From Streptomyces sp. JH14 (GTDB taxonomy: Bacteria > Actinomycetota > Actinomycetes > Streptomycetales > Streptomycetaceae): a stretch of 64,000 nt of DNA. Below, one piece after another: positions 1 to 8,631 of this stretch. Where the stretch lies: assembly GCF_029428675.1 (NCBI RefSeq), contig NZ_JAJNEL010000001.1, positions 2,604,001 through 2,668,000 on the forward strand, written 5' to 3'. Every line of letters starts with the position of its first letter. Position 1 is the stretch's first letter. Below the pieces are notes generated by a model. The model worked only from the letters and a program-made list of their open reading frames with translations, was not told where the DNA came from and searched no databases. The position numbers and the translations under genes are program-made.

Positions 1-694
1 GGGACGCTGCCACAACGGCCGCCTGCCGCACTCCGGAAAGCGATCCTCCGCGCCCGCCCGCGGCATCGACCGCCCGTGCCGCCTCGGTCAGCGTCGCCCC
101 GGTCGTCAGGAGGTCGTCCACAAGCACTACCCGTTCGGCCGCAAGCAGCCGCTCACCGCCGGCCACCACCTCCAGCGCGCCCGCCAGATTCGCCCGGCGC
201 TGCCGGGCGCCGAGTCCCGACTGATCGGCCACCGGGCGCCTTTGCCGCAGCACCGTCACCACCCGGGCCGGCATTCCGCCGCGCCGCAACTCCCCAGCCG
301 CGGCCAGCGCGATCCGGCGCGCCGGATCATGCCCACGCGCGGCCACCGCCCGGCGCGCGGAAGGCACGGGCACGAGCAGCAGGGGTCCAGGACCGTCCAT
401 CTGCCCCGTCCCGGCCCGTACGGCACCTGCCAGCGCCCTGCCGAGCACTCTGGAGAGGGGAAGTGCGCCACGTTCCTTGTGTGCCAGGAGCACCGCCCGT
501 ACCGCGTTCTCGTACGCTGCGGCCGCATGCACCACCGGCAGTCCGGCCGGCTCCGGCGTGGGCCGCACCCGCCGCGGCAACGCCCCGCACAGCGCCGCCC
601 GGCAGTCCTCGCACACCTCCGTCCGCGGCCTGCCGCAGCCACCGCAGGCCACCGGCAGTACCAGTCCGGCGATCTCCCGCCACCACCCCCGCAT
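1..694 (-). CDS. ComF-family phosphoribosyltransferase-like protein (3' end cut by window edge)
   Basis: Reading the minus strand from the ATG at 694 gives 231 codons without a stop, so only the last few residues are missing. The N-terminus has a zinc-ribbon-like cysteine set (C17, C20, C28, C31) followed by a type I phosphoribosyltransferase fold. The PRPP-binding loop VVLVDDLLTTGATL lies near residues 199-212, and LLLVPVPSARRAVAARGHD is the other typical ComF block. ComF proteins are linked to DNA uptake in Firmicutes; the role in streptomycetes is not established. It is the last visible gene of the mtnA-mtrAB-lpqB series, 179 bp after lpqB. Two other minus-strand frames are open here but encode no recognisable motif. 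Confidence 0.85.
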   Translation of the reverse strand, partial: MRGWWREIAGLVLPVACGGCGRPRTEVCEDCRAALCGALPRRVRPTPEPAGLPVVHAAAAYENAVRAVLLAHKERGALPLSRVLGRALAGAVRAGTGQMDGPGPLLLVPVPSARRAVAARGHDPARRIALAAAGELRRGGMPARVVTVLRQRRPVADQSGLGARQRRANLAGALEVVAGGERLLAAERVVLVDDLLTTGATLTEAARAVDAAGGRGGSLSGVRQAAVVAAS

Positions 695-873
695 ATCTCC
701 ACTGTGCCCCCGGCCCACGAGCCCGGCCACCCCTGTGGAAAACGCCTGCGCCCTCGCCCGTGACCCACTCGGCACCCACACGGAACGAGCAGAATGACGG
801 GTGCCGTCGGGCGGATCACGGCTCCAGGAGATGTCCGGCGCATCATGGCCGGACACCTCCTACGGGACAGCCC

Positions 874-2739
874 TCAGCCCGGGTAGACCAGCGACGAGCC
901 CTTCTTGACCACCGTCTGCCAGTTGTCGCCCGGCGACAGCTTCACTATCCCGTCGCCCTCGGTGTCCGCCATCAGCGGCAGCTGCTCGTCGTCCGCCGCC
1001 GCGACCGCCGACACCTGGTTGACCCCGGGCAGCACGCCCGAGGCCGGCGCCGAACCGTCCGCCTGCACGTAACGGACCTGCTGCACGCCGCCCTGCTCCT
1101 TGCCGACCACCACGAGACGGCTCCGGCCCGACCAGGACATCGCGGTCACATCCGTCAGCTGGGGCGCGGCCTGCCGCAGCTCCACGACGGAGACCTCCTG
1201 CTTCGAGGCCGTTCCCTGGCGCTCGATCCGGCCGATCTTCAGCGTCGTGTGCCCGTCCTCGGTCAGCAGCAGCGCGATCCGTACCCCGTCGGCAGACAGC
1301 CGCAACGCCTCCAGCCGCGCTCCGTCCAGGCCCGGCACCGTCACTTCGGACGGCTTGCCGGCACCACCGGCCAGCCGCAGCAGCCGGGAGTGGTCCGGAT
1401 CCCGGTCGGCCACCCAGAGATCGCCCCGGCCGTCCCAGCTGGGCGCCGACAGCCGGTCGTCGGGCTTCTTGCCCTGGCTGGTCACTGCGGGCGCGGGCAG
1501 CTCGCCCTCCGACGCGACGGAGGACACGTACAGGGCCGCATGGTTCTGCGAGACCGCCGCCGCGACCTGCTCGTCACGGGACACACCGACCGCGCTCATC
1601 CGCACCGGTCCGTCGCCCAGCGGGCCGGTCACCGGCTCCGGGTCGCCGCTGCCCCTGGTGGACCCGGGAATGCGCTGGACGTGCCCCTTGGCGTCGACGA
1701 AGTACTGGCTGTCGGGCCCGCCCGACGAACCGTCCGGAGCGAACTCCTCCGCCTGATCGGCGCCCAGCACGCACAACGGCGAACCGTCGGACCGCTGGAG
1801 CTCCACCTGCCCGACCCGCGCCGACGTCAGGTCCCGCACGGTGTACAGCACCTGAGAGGCCATCATGCGACAGGAGCGCTGCCCGACGTTGTCCGCCTTC
1901 TTGTTCAGCGGAACCTTCAGGATGCTGCGGTCGTCGGGGGCCAGCGAGGTGATGCCCCGGCGCAGCGCGGTACTGGTGGGGAAGCGGGAATCGACCACCG
2001 GCCGCAGCCAGTTGGTCGGGCCCTCGATGAGACTGCGGACCGTCTGCGTCACGGTGTCCATCCCGGTGACGGGATCCGTCCTGTTGCGCACGTAGACGGG
2101 GTCGGCGACCAGCGTGGACTGCTCTGCCACCTGTCCGGCGGCGAAGTAGTACTTGTTGACGGAGCGGTAGAGACGCTTGAAGTCGGACTGACCCAGCAGC
2201 AGACCGTCCGGCACGAGGTCGATACGCCACTCCTTGCCGTCCGGCCCGTTCTCCTTCACCAGATGAAGGGTCCGGCTGAATTCCGAGGGCGCGACCGGCT
2301 GGTAGGCGCTCTGTGCGTCGACCGTCGCCACCTTCTCACCGGTCAGGGTGTAGCTGAGCTCCGAACTGCTGTTACCGCTGTCGTGGACCGAGCGGTCGCT
2401 GCGGCTCGGCGCCTTGGAGAGCACCGTGGTGAGCGCGCTCGGTTTCCAGGTTCCGGCCGCCTTCTTCGTCAGGTACTTGCGGGTGGTCCGGAAGCCGGGG
2501 TCATCGCTGGTCATGGACTCCAGGAAGCCGTCGACCACCTCGTTCGGAGTGGCGTCGTCGCGCGGCGCCACCGCGTACACCTGCACCTGGGAGTCACCGG
2601 GCTGCGAGGCGTCGACCGCCTTGACATCCCCGGTGACGGGCATCGATCCGCACGCGGACAGCAGCACGACGCCGCATCCCAGCAATGCGGTCAGCGCCAC
2701 CACACGTCCACGGCCGTCCCGACGACGGTCAGCGCCCAC
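874..2739 (-). CDS. lpqB: Lipoprotein LpqB, MtrAB accessory protein
   Basis: A 621-residue lipoprotein with a short basic N-terminus, a hydrophobic segment and the lipobox LLSAC, giving the lipidated Cys30. A GerMN domain occupies roughly the first half and a LpqB-type beta-propeller the second. In actinobacteria LpqB interacts with the extracellular part of the kinase MtrB and modulates its signalling. I chose the GTG at 2739, which overlaps the mtrB end by 11 nt and puts the signal peptide directly at the N-terminus. The open frame extends further upstream, but that stretch lies inside mtrB and encodes no signal sequence. Translational coupling to mtrB is likely. Confidence 0.93.
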   Translation of the reverse strand: MGADRRRDGRGRVVALTALLGCGVVLLSACGSMPVTGDVKAVDASQPGDSQVQVYAVAPRDDATPNEVVDGFLESMTSDDPGFRTTRKYLTKKAAGTWKPSALTTVLSKAPSRSDRSVHDSGNSSSELSYTLTGEKVATVDAQSAYQPVAPSEFSRTLHLVKENGPDGKEWRIDLVPDGLLLGQSDFKRLYRSVNKYYFAAGQVAEQSTLVADPVYVRNRTDPVTGMDTVTQTVRSLIEGPTNWLRPVVDSRFPTSTALRRGITSLAPDDRSILKVPLNKKADNVGQRSCRMMASQVLYTVRDLTSARVGQVELQRSDGSPLCVLGADQAEEFAPDGSSGGPDSQYFVDAKGHVQRIPGSTRGSGDPEPVTGPLGDGPVRMSAVGVSRDEQVAAAVSQNHAALYVSSVASEGELPAPAVTSQGKKPDDRLSAPSWDGRGDLWVADRDPDHSRLLRLAGGAGKPSEVTVPGLDGARLEALRLSADGVRIALLLTEDGHTTLKIGRIERQGTASKQEVSVVELRQAAPQLTDVTAMSWSGRSRLVVVGKEQGGVQQVRYVQADGSAPASGVLPGVNQVSAVAAADDEQLPLMADTEGDGIVKLSPGDNWQTVVKKGSSLVYPG

Positions 2740-4753
2740 GAGTCGTGTCCTCCCGCTCCGGGGTCTGCACAGCGGATTCGATGTCTGCACCCTGCGGGTC
2801 GTCGGCGGGGCGGGCGACCACCCGCGCACCATTGCCCGGCAAGGCCGCCGGGTGCACCGAAGCAGGTCCCGTCCTGGGAGCCACGGGGGCACGCGTCGGT
2901 ACGGCCAGCGGCGACCGTTCCGGGCCGGCCTGCTGGGCAGGAACCGCCGTCAGCCGGTGCTCACTCCCGGTGGTGACGCCGTCCGCGGTCCGCTCCCGGT
3001 TCTCCCGGTTGCGGCGCGAGTCCTCGGGCTCCAGCGGTATCGGCGATCCGCGCAGCGGCTCGTCCGCCGTACGCGGCAGGGTCAACCGGAACTGCGAGCC
3101 GCCGCCCGGCTCACCCCACGCCTGCAGCCAGCCGCCGTGCAGCCGGGCGTCCTCGACGGCGATCGACAGTCCGAGCCCGGTGCCGCCGGTCGTCCTGGCC
3201 CGTGCCGGGTCGGCGCGCCAGAACCGGTTGAAGACCCTGGTCGCCTCCCCGGGCTTGAGCCCCACTCCGTAGTCCCGGACGGCGACGGCGACCGCTCCAC
3301 CGGCCACCCCCATCCGCACCACGACGTCCCGGCCCTCACCGTGCTCGACGGCGTTGACGACCAGGTTGCGCAGCACACGCTCGACCCGCCGAGCGTCGAC
3401 CTCCGCTATCACCGGCTGTTCGTCGCCGACCACGCGGATCCGGGTGCCCTTGCGCTCGGCGAGCGGCTCGGCGCCGCCGATCACCCGCCGCACGACCTGC
3501 CGCAGGTCTATCGGCTCGGCCTCCAGCGCCGCGGCGCCCGCGTCGAACCGGCTGATCTCCAGCAGATCGGAGAGCAGCGACTCGAACCGGTCGAGCTGGT
3601 CCCCGAGCAGCTCCGCGGAGCGGGCCGTGACGGGGTCGAAGTCGGCGCGCGCCTCATGGATGACATCGGCTGCCATCCGTACGGTCGTCAGCGGTGTACG
3701 CAGCTCGTGCGAGACATCCGAGACGAAGCGCCGCTGCATCCGCGAGAGCTCCTCCAGCTGCTGAATCTTCAGCTGGAGGTTCTGCGCCATCTTGTTGAAG
3801 GCTTCACCGAGCCGGGCGATGTCGTCCTCACCGGTGACCTTCATCCGCTCCTGGAGGCGGCCGGCGGACAGCCGCTCGGCGATCCCCGCCGCCATCCGGA
3901 CGGGTGTGACGACCTGCCTCACCACGAACCAGGCGATGGCCCCGAGCAGCACGACCACGAACAGCCCCGCGGTCGCCAGCGTGCCCTTGACCAGGGTCAG
4001 TGACTTCTCCTCCTGCGTCAGCGGGAAGAGGTAGTAGAGCTGGTACGGATTGTGGTCGATGTCGTACAGGCGCTTGCCCACGACGAGCCCGGGCTGCGAG
4101 TCCTGGCCGTTCGCGTACCGGATCAGGGAGTACGTCTGGAACGCACCCGGCCCCTTGTCCACCGCCTCCCGCAGACTCTGCGGGATGCTGGCCGCTTCCA
4201 CACTGCCGGAGCCGCGCGGCGCACGGGTTCCTTCGTCGGCGCTGAGCGCCACGACGTTGAAGGCGTTCTTGCCGCCACTGGCGAGCTGATCGACGAGCTC
4301 GGTCCGCCACGAGTTGTTGGCGGTCGCTCCGTCACCGGCGTCGCCGCCCTGGCCACGGGGGGTGAGCGGAGCGTTGGCCTTGTCCTGGGCCGCCGCGAAA
4401 CCACCGGCGGCCTGGGTCTGGGCAGCCTGCCCCTTCGCGTCGAGCAGCCCGTTGCGGACCTGTCCGATGACGACCAGACCCAGCAGCAGCACCACGCCGA
4501 GCGACATGAGCAGTGTGCCCGCGACGACTCTCAACTGGAGGTTGCGCCGCCACAGCCGCACGGCGGGCAGCAGCGGACGCCGCACCCAGCGCATCAGCAG
4601 TCGCAGCACGGGACCGCCGGGCGCCCGGTCGTGGAACAACCGGGCGCCCTGCAGAAACATCCCGAACGACGAGGGCCCGCGTCCCGAACCGGCAGCCCGC
4701 CCCGTACGGACTCCCGGCTCCCCGGGCTTCGGAGCAGCGCTACCCAGGGCCAT
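2729..4753 (-). CDS. mtrB: Sensor histidine kinase MtrB
   Basis: A 674-residue membrane sensor kinase. A basic, Gly/Pro-rich N-terminus precedes membrane helix 1 (about residues 72-98). An extracellular sensor domain follows, then helix 2 (about 258-282), a HAMP linker, a HisKA domain with the phosphoacceptor His349 in SDVSHELRTPL, and a HATPase domain with the GTGLGLSI box. The C-terminal tail of about 100 residues is low complexity. With MtrA it forms the conserved actinobacterial system controlling cell-wall homeostasis, division and, in Streptomyces, development. Its start codon lies one base after the mtrA stop, so translation is probably coupled. Confidence 0.95.
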   Translation of the reverse strand: MALGSAAPKPGEPGVRTGRAAGSGRGPSSFGMFLQGARLFHDRAPGGPVLRLLMRWVRRPLLPAVRLWRRNLQLRVVAGTLLMSLGVVLLLGLVVIGQVRNGLLDAKGQAAQTQAAGGFAAAQDKANAPLTPRGQGGDAGDGATANNSWRTELVDQLASGGKNAFNVVALSADEGTRAPRGSGSVEAASIPQSLREAVDKGPGAFQTYSLIRYANGQDSQPGLVVGKRLYDIDHNPYQLYYLFPLTQEEKSLTLVKGTLATAGLFVVVLLGAIAWFVVRQVVTPVRMAAGIAERLSAGRLQERMKVTGEDDIARLGEAFNKMAQNLQLKIQQLEELSRMQRRFVSDVSHELRTPLTTVRMAADVIHEARADFDPVTARSAELLGDQLDRFESLLSDLLEISRFDAGAAALEAEPIDLRQVVRRVIGGAEPLAERKGTRIRVVGDEQPVIAEVDARRVERVLRNLVVNAVEHGEGRDVVVRMGVAGGAVAVAVRDYGVGLKPGEATRVFNRFWRADPARARTTGGTGLGLSIAVEDARLHGGWLQAWGEPGGGSQFRLTLPRTADEPLRGSPIPLEPEDSRRNRENRERTADGVTTGSEHRLTAVPAQQAGPERSPLAVPTRAPVAPRTGPASVHPAALPGNGARVVARPADDPQGADIESAVQTPEREDTTRGR

Positions 4754-4754
4754 G

Positions 4755-5444
4755 TCAGCTCGGTCCGGCCTTGTAACCGACGCCTCGGACGGTCACCACG
4801 ATCTCCGGGCGCTCCGGGTCCTTCTCGACCTTGGAACGCAGCCGCTGAACGTGCACATTCACCAGGCGGGTGTCGGCGGCGTGGCGATATCCCCACACCT
4901 GCTCGAGCAGCACCTCCCGGGTGAAGACCTGCCACGGCTTGCGGGCGAGCGCAACCAGCAGATCGAACTCCAGCGGGGTCAGGGCGATCGACTGCCCGTC
5001 CCGCTTCACCGAGTGACCGGCCACATCGATGACCAGGTCCCCGATGGCCAGCTGCTCCGGCGCCGGCTCCTCGGACCTGCGCAGACGTGCCCTGATCCGG
5101 GCAACCAACTCCTTAGGTTTGAACGGCTTGACGATGTAGTCGTCGGCCCCGGATTCCAGGCCCACCACCACATCCACCGTGTCGCTCTTGGCCGTGAGCA
5201 TGACGATCGGCACACCCGACTCGGCCCTGATCAGCCTGCAGACCTCGATGCCGTCCCGTCCGGGCAGCATGAGATCCAGCAGAACCAGGTCCGGTTTTGC
5301 CTCACGAAACGCAGCAAGTGCCTTGTCGCCGTCCGCTACGAACGACGGCTCGAACCCTTCACCACGCAGCACAATCCCGAGCATCTCGGCCAGTGCGGTG
5401 TCGTCGTCGACGACAAGGACGCGTCCCTTCATAATCGACATCAT
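4755..5444 (-). CDS. mtrA: Response regulator MtrA
   Basis: A 229-residue OmpR/PhoB-type regulator. The receiver domain shows the acidic triad D13-D15, the phosphoacceptor Asp57 in LVLLDLMLPGRDG and the conserved Lys in VKPFKPKE. The C-terminal winged helix ends with the typical GVGYKAG. MtrA is a global regulator in actinobacteria; in streptomycetes it affects development, cell-wall genes and antibiotic production. The first ATG is used here; an in-frame ATG at 5432 (MKGRVLVV) is an alternative. The gene begins 4 nt after the mtnA stop and ends 1 nt before mtrB. Confidence 0.96.
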   Translation of the reverse strand: MMSIMKGRVLVVDDDTALAEMLGIVLRGEGFEPSFVADGDKALAAFREAKPDLVLLDLMLPGRDGIEVCRLIRAESGVPIVMLTAKSDTVDVVVGLESGADDYIVKPFKPKELVARIRARLRRSEEPAPEQLAIGDLVIDVAGHSVKRDGQSIALTPLEFDLLVALARKPWQVFTREVLLEQVWGYRHAADTRLVNVHVQRLRSKVEKDPERPEIVVTVRGVGYKAGPS

Positions 5445-5448
5445 CCCA

Positions 5449-6591
5449 TTAGCTAATCGTTATCTGCGATGACCTGGCACACAGCTCTGCCAGTCCGACC
5501 CCTGTGACCGGGGAAACTACGCCCTCCTCCGTGACGATCGCCGTGATCAGTTCCGGCGGGGTGATGTCGAATGCGGGGTTGTAGGACTGGGTTCCCGGCG
5601 GTGCCACAAGCAGCCGCGCCGTCTCCCCGGCAGACCCGGCCCGCAGAGGTGTGAGCTCTGTCACTTCCCGGCCGGAGCGCTGCTCCACAACGATCGACGC
5701 CCCGTCCGCGGTCTCCAGATCCACGGTGGTGGTCGGTGCCACCACAATGAACGGCACATGGTGGTATTTCGCAAGTACTGCCAGCGGATAACTCCCGACC
5801 TTGTTCGCCACGGATCCGTCCGCCGCGATGCGATCGGCCCCGATGAGTACCGCGTCGACCTCCCCCGCGGCGAACAGCGAACCCGCGGCGTTGTCCGTGA
5901 GCAAGCTGTACGCCATCCCGTTGCGCGCCGCCTCATAAGCGGTCAGCCGGGAACCCTGCAGCAAGGGACGCGTCTCGTCCACCCAGAGCCTTCGCAACCG
6001 TCCGGCCCGGTGCGCCCCGAGCGCCACCGCGAACGCCGTACCCTCACCGCCCGAAACGAGCGCCCCCGAGTTGCAGTGCGTCAGGAGCTGGTGTCCACCG
6101 CCGGGCAGTAGTTCGTCGAGGAGGGCCAGGCCGTACTGCGCCATACGCCGACTGGCCTCGGCATCCTCCCGGTGCAGCGCCCTGGCCTCCGCCAGCGCCA
6201 CGGCGGCCGCCTGCTGCGGCTCCGCGCCCTCGTCGAGCGCCGCCCCGTAGACCGCCGCCGCGCGGCGCACCCCGTACCCGAGGTTCACGGCGGTCGGCCG
6301 CGCCCCTTCCAGCAGCCCGGCGGCCTCCGCGACGTCGTCGCCACGGACGGCGGCCAGCGCCACCCCGTAGGCCCCGGCGATACCCAGCAACGGCGCTCCG
6401 CGCACGGCCAGCGTCCGGATCGCCCGCACCAGCGCGGGCACATCCGTGCACACCAGCCCGACCTCCTCGGCGGGCAGCCGCGTCTGGTCGAGGAGCACCA
6501 GCACAGGGCCTTCCGGAGACTCGCCCCAACGGATGGAGGGAGGCGCGGAAGGCTCGGTGCCCACCGGCGATTGCGCGTCCTGATCAGCCAT
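5449..6591 (-). CDS. mtnA: S-methyl-5-thioribose-1-phosphate isomerase
   Basis: A 380-residue enzyme of the methionine salvage pathway that isomerises methylthioribose-1-phosphate to methylthioribulose-1-phosphate. Family signatures are TLAVRGAPLLGIAGAYG, HCNSGALVSGGEGTA with the catalytic Cys, and IGADRIAADGSVANKVGSY with the catalytic Asp. The ATG at 6591 starts a protein of normal family length; the frame is open further upstream but that part has no homology features and enters the divergent promoter region. It is the first gene of the mtnA-mtrA-mtrB-lpqB series, ending 4 nt before mtrA. No other salvage gene is visible in the window. Confidence 0.95.
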   Translation of the reverse strand: MADQDAQSPVGTEPSAPPSIRWGESPEGPVLVLLDQTRLPAEEVGLVCTDVPALVRAIRTLAVRGAPLLGIAGAYGVALAAVRGDDVAEAAGLLEGARPTAVNLGYGVRRAAAVYGAALDEGAEPQQAAAVALAEARALHREDAEASRRMAQYGLALLDELLPGGGHQLLTHCNSGALVSGGEGTAFAVALGAHRAGRLRRLWVDETRPLLQGSRLTAYEAARNGMAYSLLTDNAAGSLFAAGEVDAVLIGADRIAADGSVANKVGSYPLAVLAKYHHVPFIVVAPTTTVDLETADGASIVVEQRSGREVTELTPLRAGSAGETARLLVAPPGTQSYNPAFDITPPELITAIVTEEGVVSPVTGVGLAELCARSSQITIS

Positions 6592-6731
6592 CCGCCCAGT
6601 CTGCCCGGTGAGCCGCCCACAAATGAAGGTGCGAAGGAGATGAAGCACCCCGCCCAGATCGGAGCAACGCGTGGCACGATGGCTGCCAACCTGCCGCCCC
6701 GATGAGCGGACAGGACCGTGAAGGAGCGAGA

Positions 6732-7934
6732 ATGAACGACACTCCGGGCTGGGCCTCGCCCGGATCTGCCCCCTCCGACGGCCAGGAGGCGGGCGCCCCC
6801 CGGCCTTCCGCGCGCATCGACGGCGGCGGCCCCGCCGGGAACTGGTCTCCCACACAGCCGCCCCCAGGGCAGTGGTCCCCACCGAGCACCCCCGGCACCG
6901 GCCACGGCGCACCGCCGCCCGCCCCCGGCTGGGGCAGCAGGCCGCAGGGATCCGCCTGGGGTCAGCAGCCGCCCGCGGCCAAGCCCGGTGTCATCCCGCT
7001 CCGCCCGCTCGGCGTCGGCGAGATCCTCGACGGTGCGGTGTCCACCATGCGGGCACACTGGCGCACGGTCCTCGGCGTCACGCTCACCGTCTCCGTGATC
7101 GCCCAGATCGCGATCATCCTTGTGCAGCGCTACCTGCTGCCGGAGCCCGCGGTGGTCGACCCGAACGCGACCGGCTCCGAGGCGCTCCGCCAGGCCGCCG
7201 ACTCCATGCGGTCCAGCGTCATCTACACCGCACCCTCGACGCTCATCACCCTGATCGCGACACTCTTCACCACGTCGATGCTCACCGTGGTGATCAGCCG
7301 CTCGGTGCTGGGTCGCTCCGTGACGCTCTCCGAAGCATGGGGTGAGGCCCGGCCCCGCCTCCTTCGGCTTCTCGGCCTGACGCTCCTGCTGACCCTGATG
7401 GCCGGCGGCATCATGGCGGTGGGTGTACTGCCCGGCGCGCTGATGGGATCCGTCGCAGGCGTCGGCCTGGCCGTCATCGGATTCCTGGCCGCCCTCGTCG
7501 TCATCATCTGGCTGCTGGTCCGGTTCTGCCTCGCATCGCCGGCGCTGATGCTCGAGCGTCAGTCGATCACCGTCTCGATGCGCCGTTCGGCAAAGCTGGT
7601 CCGGGGCGCCTGGTGGCGGACCTTCGGCATCCTGCTCCTCACCTGGCTGCTGACGCTCATCGTGACCCTGATCATCGCGATCCCGTTCGCGATCATCGCG
7701 ACGGTCGTGGACGGCCACGCGCTGAGCGCCTTCCTCACCGGTGAATCCGTCGAATTCGGCTGGCCGTTCCTGATCATCTCCGGCATCGGCGACGTCATCG
7801 TCTCGGCGATCACCTACCCGCTCTCCGCCGGTGTGATGGCTCTGCTCTACGTCGACCAGCGCATCCGCCGCGAGGCACTCGACCTCGAACTCGCCCGGGC
7901 CGCGGGCCTGCCCGGCTACGACGCCGGGAGCTGA
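6732..7934 (+). CDS. Polytopic membrane protein, GDPD membrane-domain-like
   Basis: A 400-residue integral membrane protein. The first 90 or so residues are Pro/Gly/Ser-rich and probably cytoplasmic and disordered, ending in the conserved VIPLRPLGVGEILDGAVSTM. About six hydrophobic helices follow. This arrangement matches the family annotated as the membrane domain of glycerophosphoryl diester phosphodiesterase (PF10110-like), but no phosphodiesterase catalytic domain is present. The ATG at 6732 has the RBS AAGGAG just upstream. It heads the plus-strand operon with DUF4129, DUF4350, MoxR and DUF58 genes, divergent from mtnA. Its function is unknown. Confidence 0.85.
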   Translation: MNDTPGWASPGSAPSDGQEAGAPRPSARIDGGGPAGNWSPTQPPPGQWSPPSTPGTGHGAPPPAPGWGSRPQGSAWGQQPPAAKPGVIPLRPLGVGEILDGAVSTMRAHWRTVLGVTLTVSVIAQIAIILVQRYLLPEPAVVDPNATGSEALRQAADSMRSSVIYTAPSTLITLIATLFTTSMLTVVISRSVLGRSVTLSEAWGEARPRLLRLLGLTLLLTLMAGGIMAVGVLPGALMGSVAGVGLAVIGFLAALVVIIWLLVRFCLASPALMLERQSITVSMRRSAKLVRGAWWRTFGILLLTWLLTLIVTLIIAIPFAIIATVVDGHALSAFLTGESVEFGWPFLIISGIGDVIVSAITYPLSAGVMALLYVDQRIRREALDLELARAAGLPGYDAGS

Positions 7935-7938
7935 TGCC

Positions 7939-8631
7939 GTGTCGGGGGCGGGGGGCACAACAGCAGCAGCACGGCTTCTGATCCACGCGAGCCGCGACGT
8001 ACCGGTGGACACCCCGCGCGTCCCCGCCCGCGAGGCGGCCGAGCACGAGCTGTCCAAGCCGATGTACCACGAGAACGACCCGAACCTCCTCCAGCGCGGC
8101 CTGGACCGCGTCTGGGGGTGGCTCGGCGATCTCTTCGCCACGGCCTCGAACGCAGCGCCGGGTGGACCACTCGGGCTGATCGTCCTCGTAGTGGTGATCG
8201 CTGGCCTGGCCGCCGTGCTCTGGTGGCGGCTGGGCACTCCGCAGCGCACCACCCGTCCCCCCGAGGCTCTCTTCGACGACAGCCCATGCAGCGCGGCAGA
8301 ACACCGGACCGCCGCCGAGGCCCACGCTGTCGCCGAACGCTGGAACGAAGCCGTCCAGGAACGGATGCGCGCCATCGTCCGCTCCCTCGAAGAACGCGCC
8401 CTCCTCGACCCCCGCCCCGGACGCACGGCCGACGAGGCCGCCGCCGAAGCAGGCCGCTCGCTGCCCGCGCACGAGATACCGCTCCGCGGCGCCGCCCGCG
8501 ACTTCGACGACGTCACATACGGCGGCCGGACCGCCGACCGGCACGCGTATCTGGCCATGCAGGCCCTCGACCTCGACATCGAGAACGCCAAACCCCTGCT
8601 GACCACCGCGGCCCGGGGAGCAGCCGAATGA
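7939..8631 (+). CDS. DUF4129 domain membrane protein
   Basis: A 230-residue protein with one membrane helix around residues 75-97 (rich in Val, Ile and Leu) and a C-terminal domain of the DUF4129 type, with alternating charged and aromatic residues ending RHAYLAMQALDLDIENAKPL. It starts with GTG 4 nt after the preceding stop, and its stop overlaps the next ATG as ATGA. DUF4129 proteins commonly sit beside MoxR and DUF58 genes, as here. A role in assembly or envelope maintenance is inferred from context only. Confidence 0.85.
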   Translation: MSGAGGTTAAARLLIHASRDVPVDTPRVPAREAAEHELSKPMYHENDPNLLQRGLDRVWGWLGDLFATASNAAPGGPLGLIVLVVVIAGLAAVLWWRLGTPQRTTRPPEALFDDSPCSAAEHRTAAEAHAVAERWNEAVQERMRAIVRSLEERALLDPRPGRTADEAAAEAGRSLPAHEIPLRGAARDFDDVTYGGRTADRHAYLAMQALDLDIENAKPLLTTAARGAAE

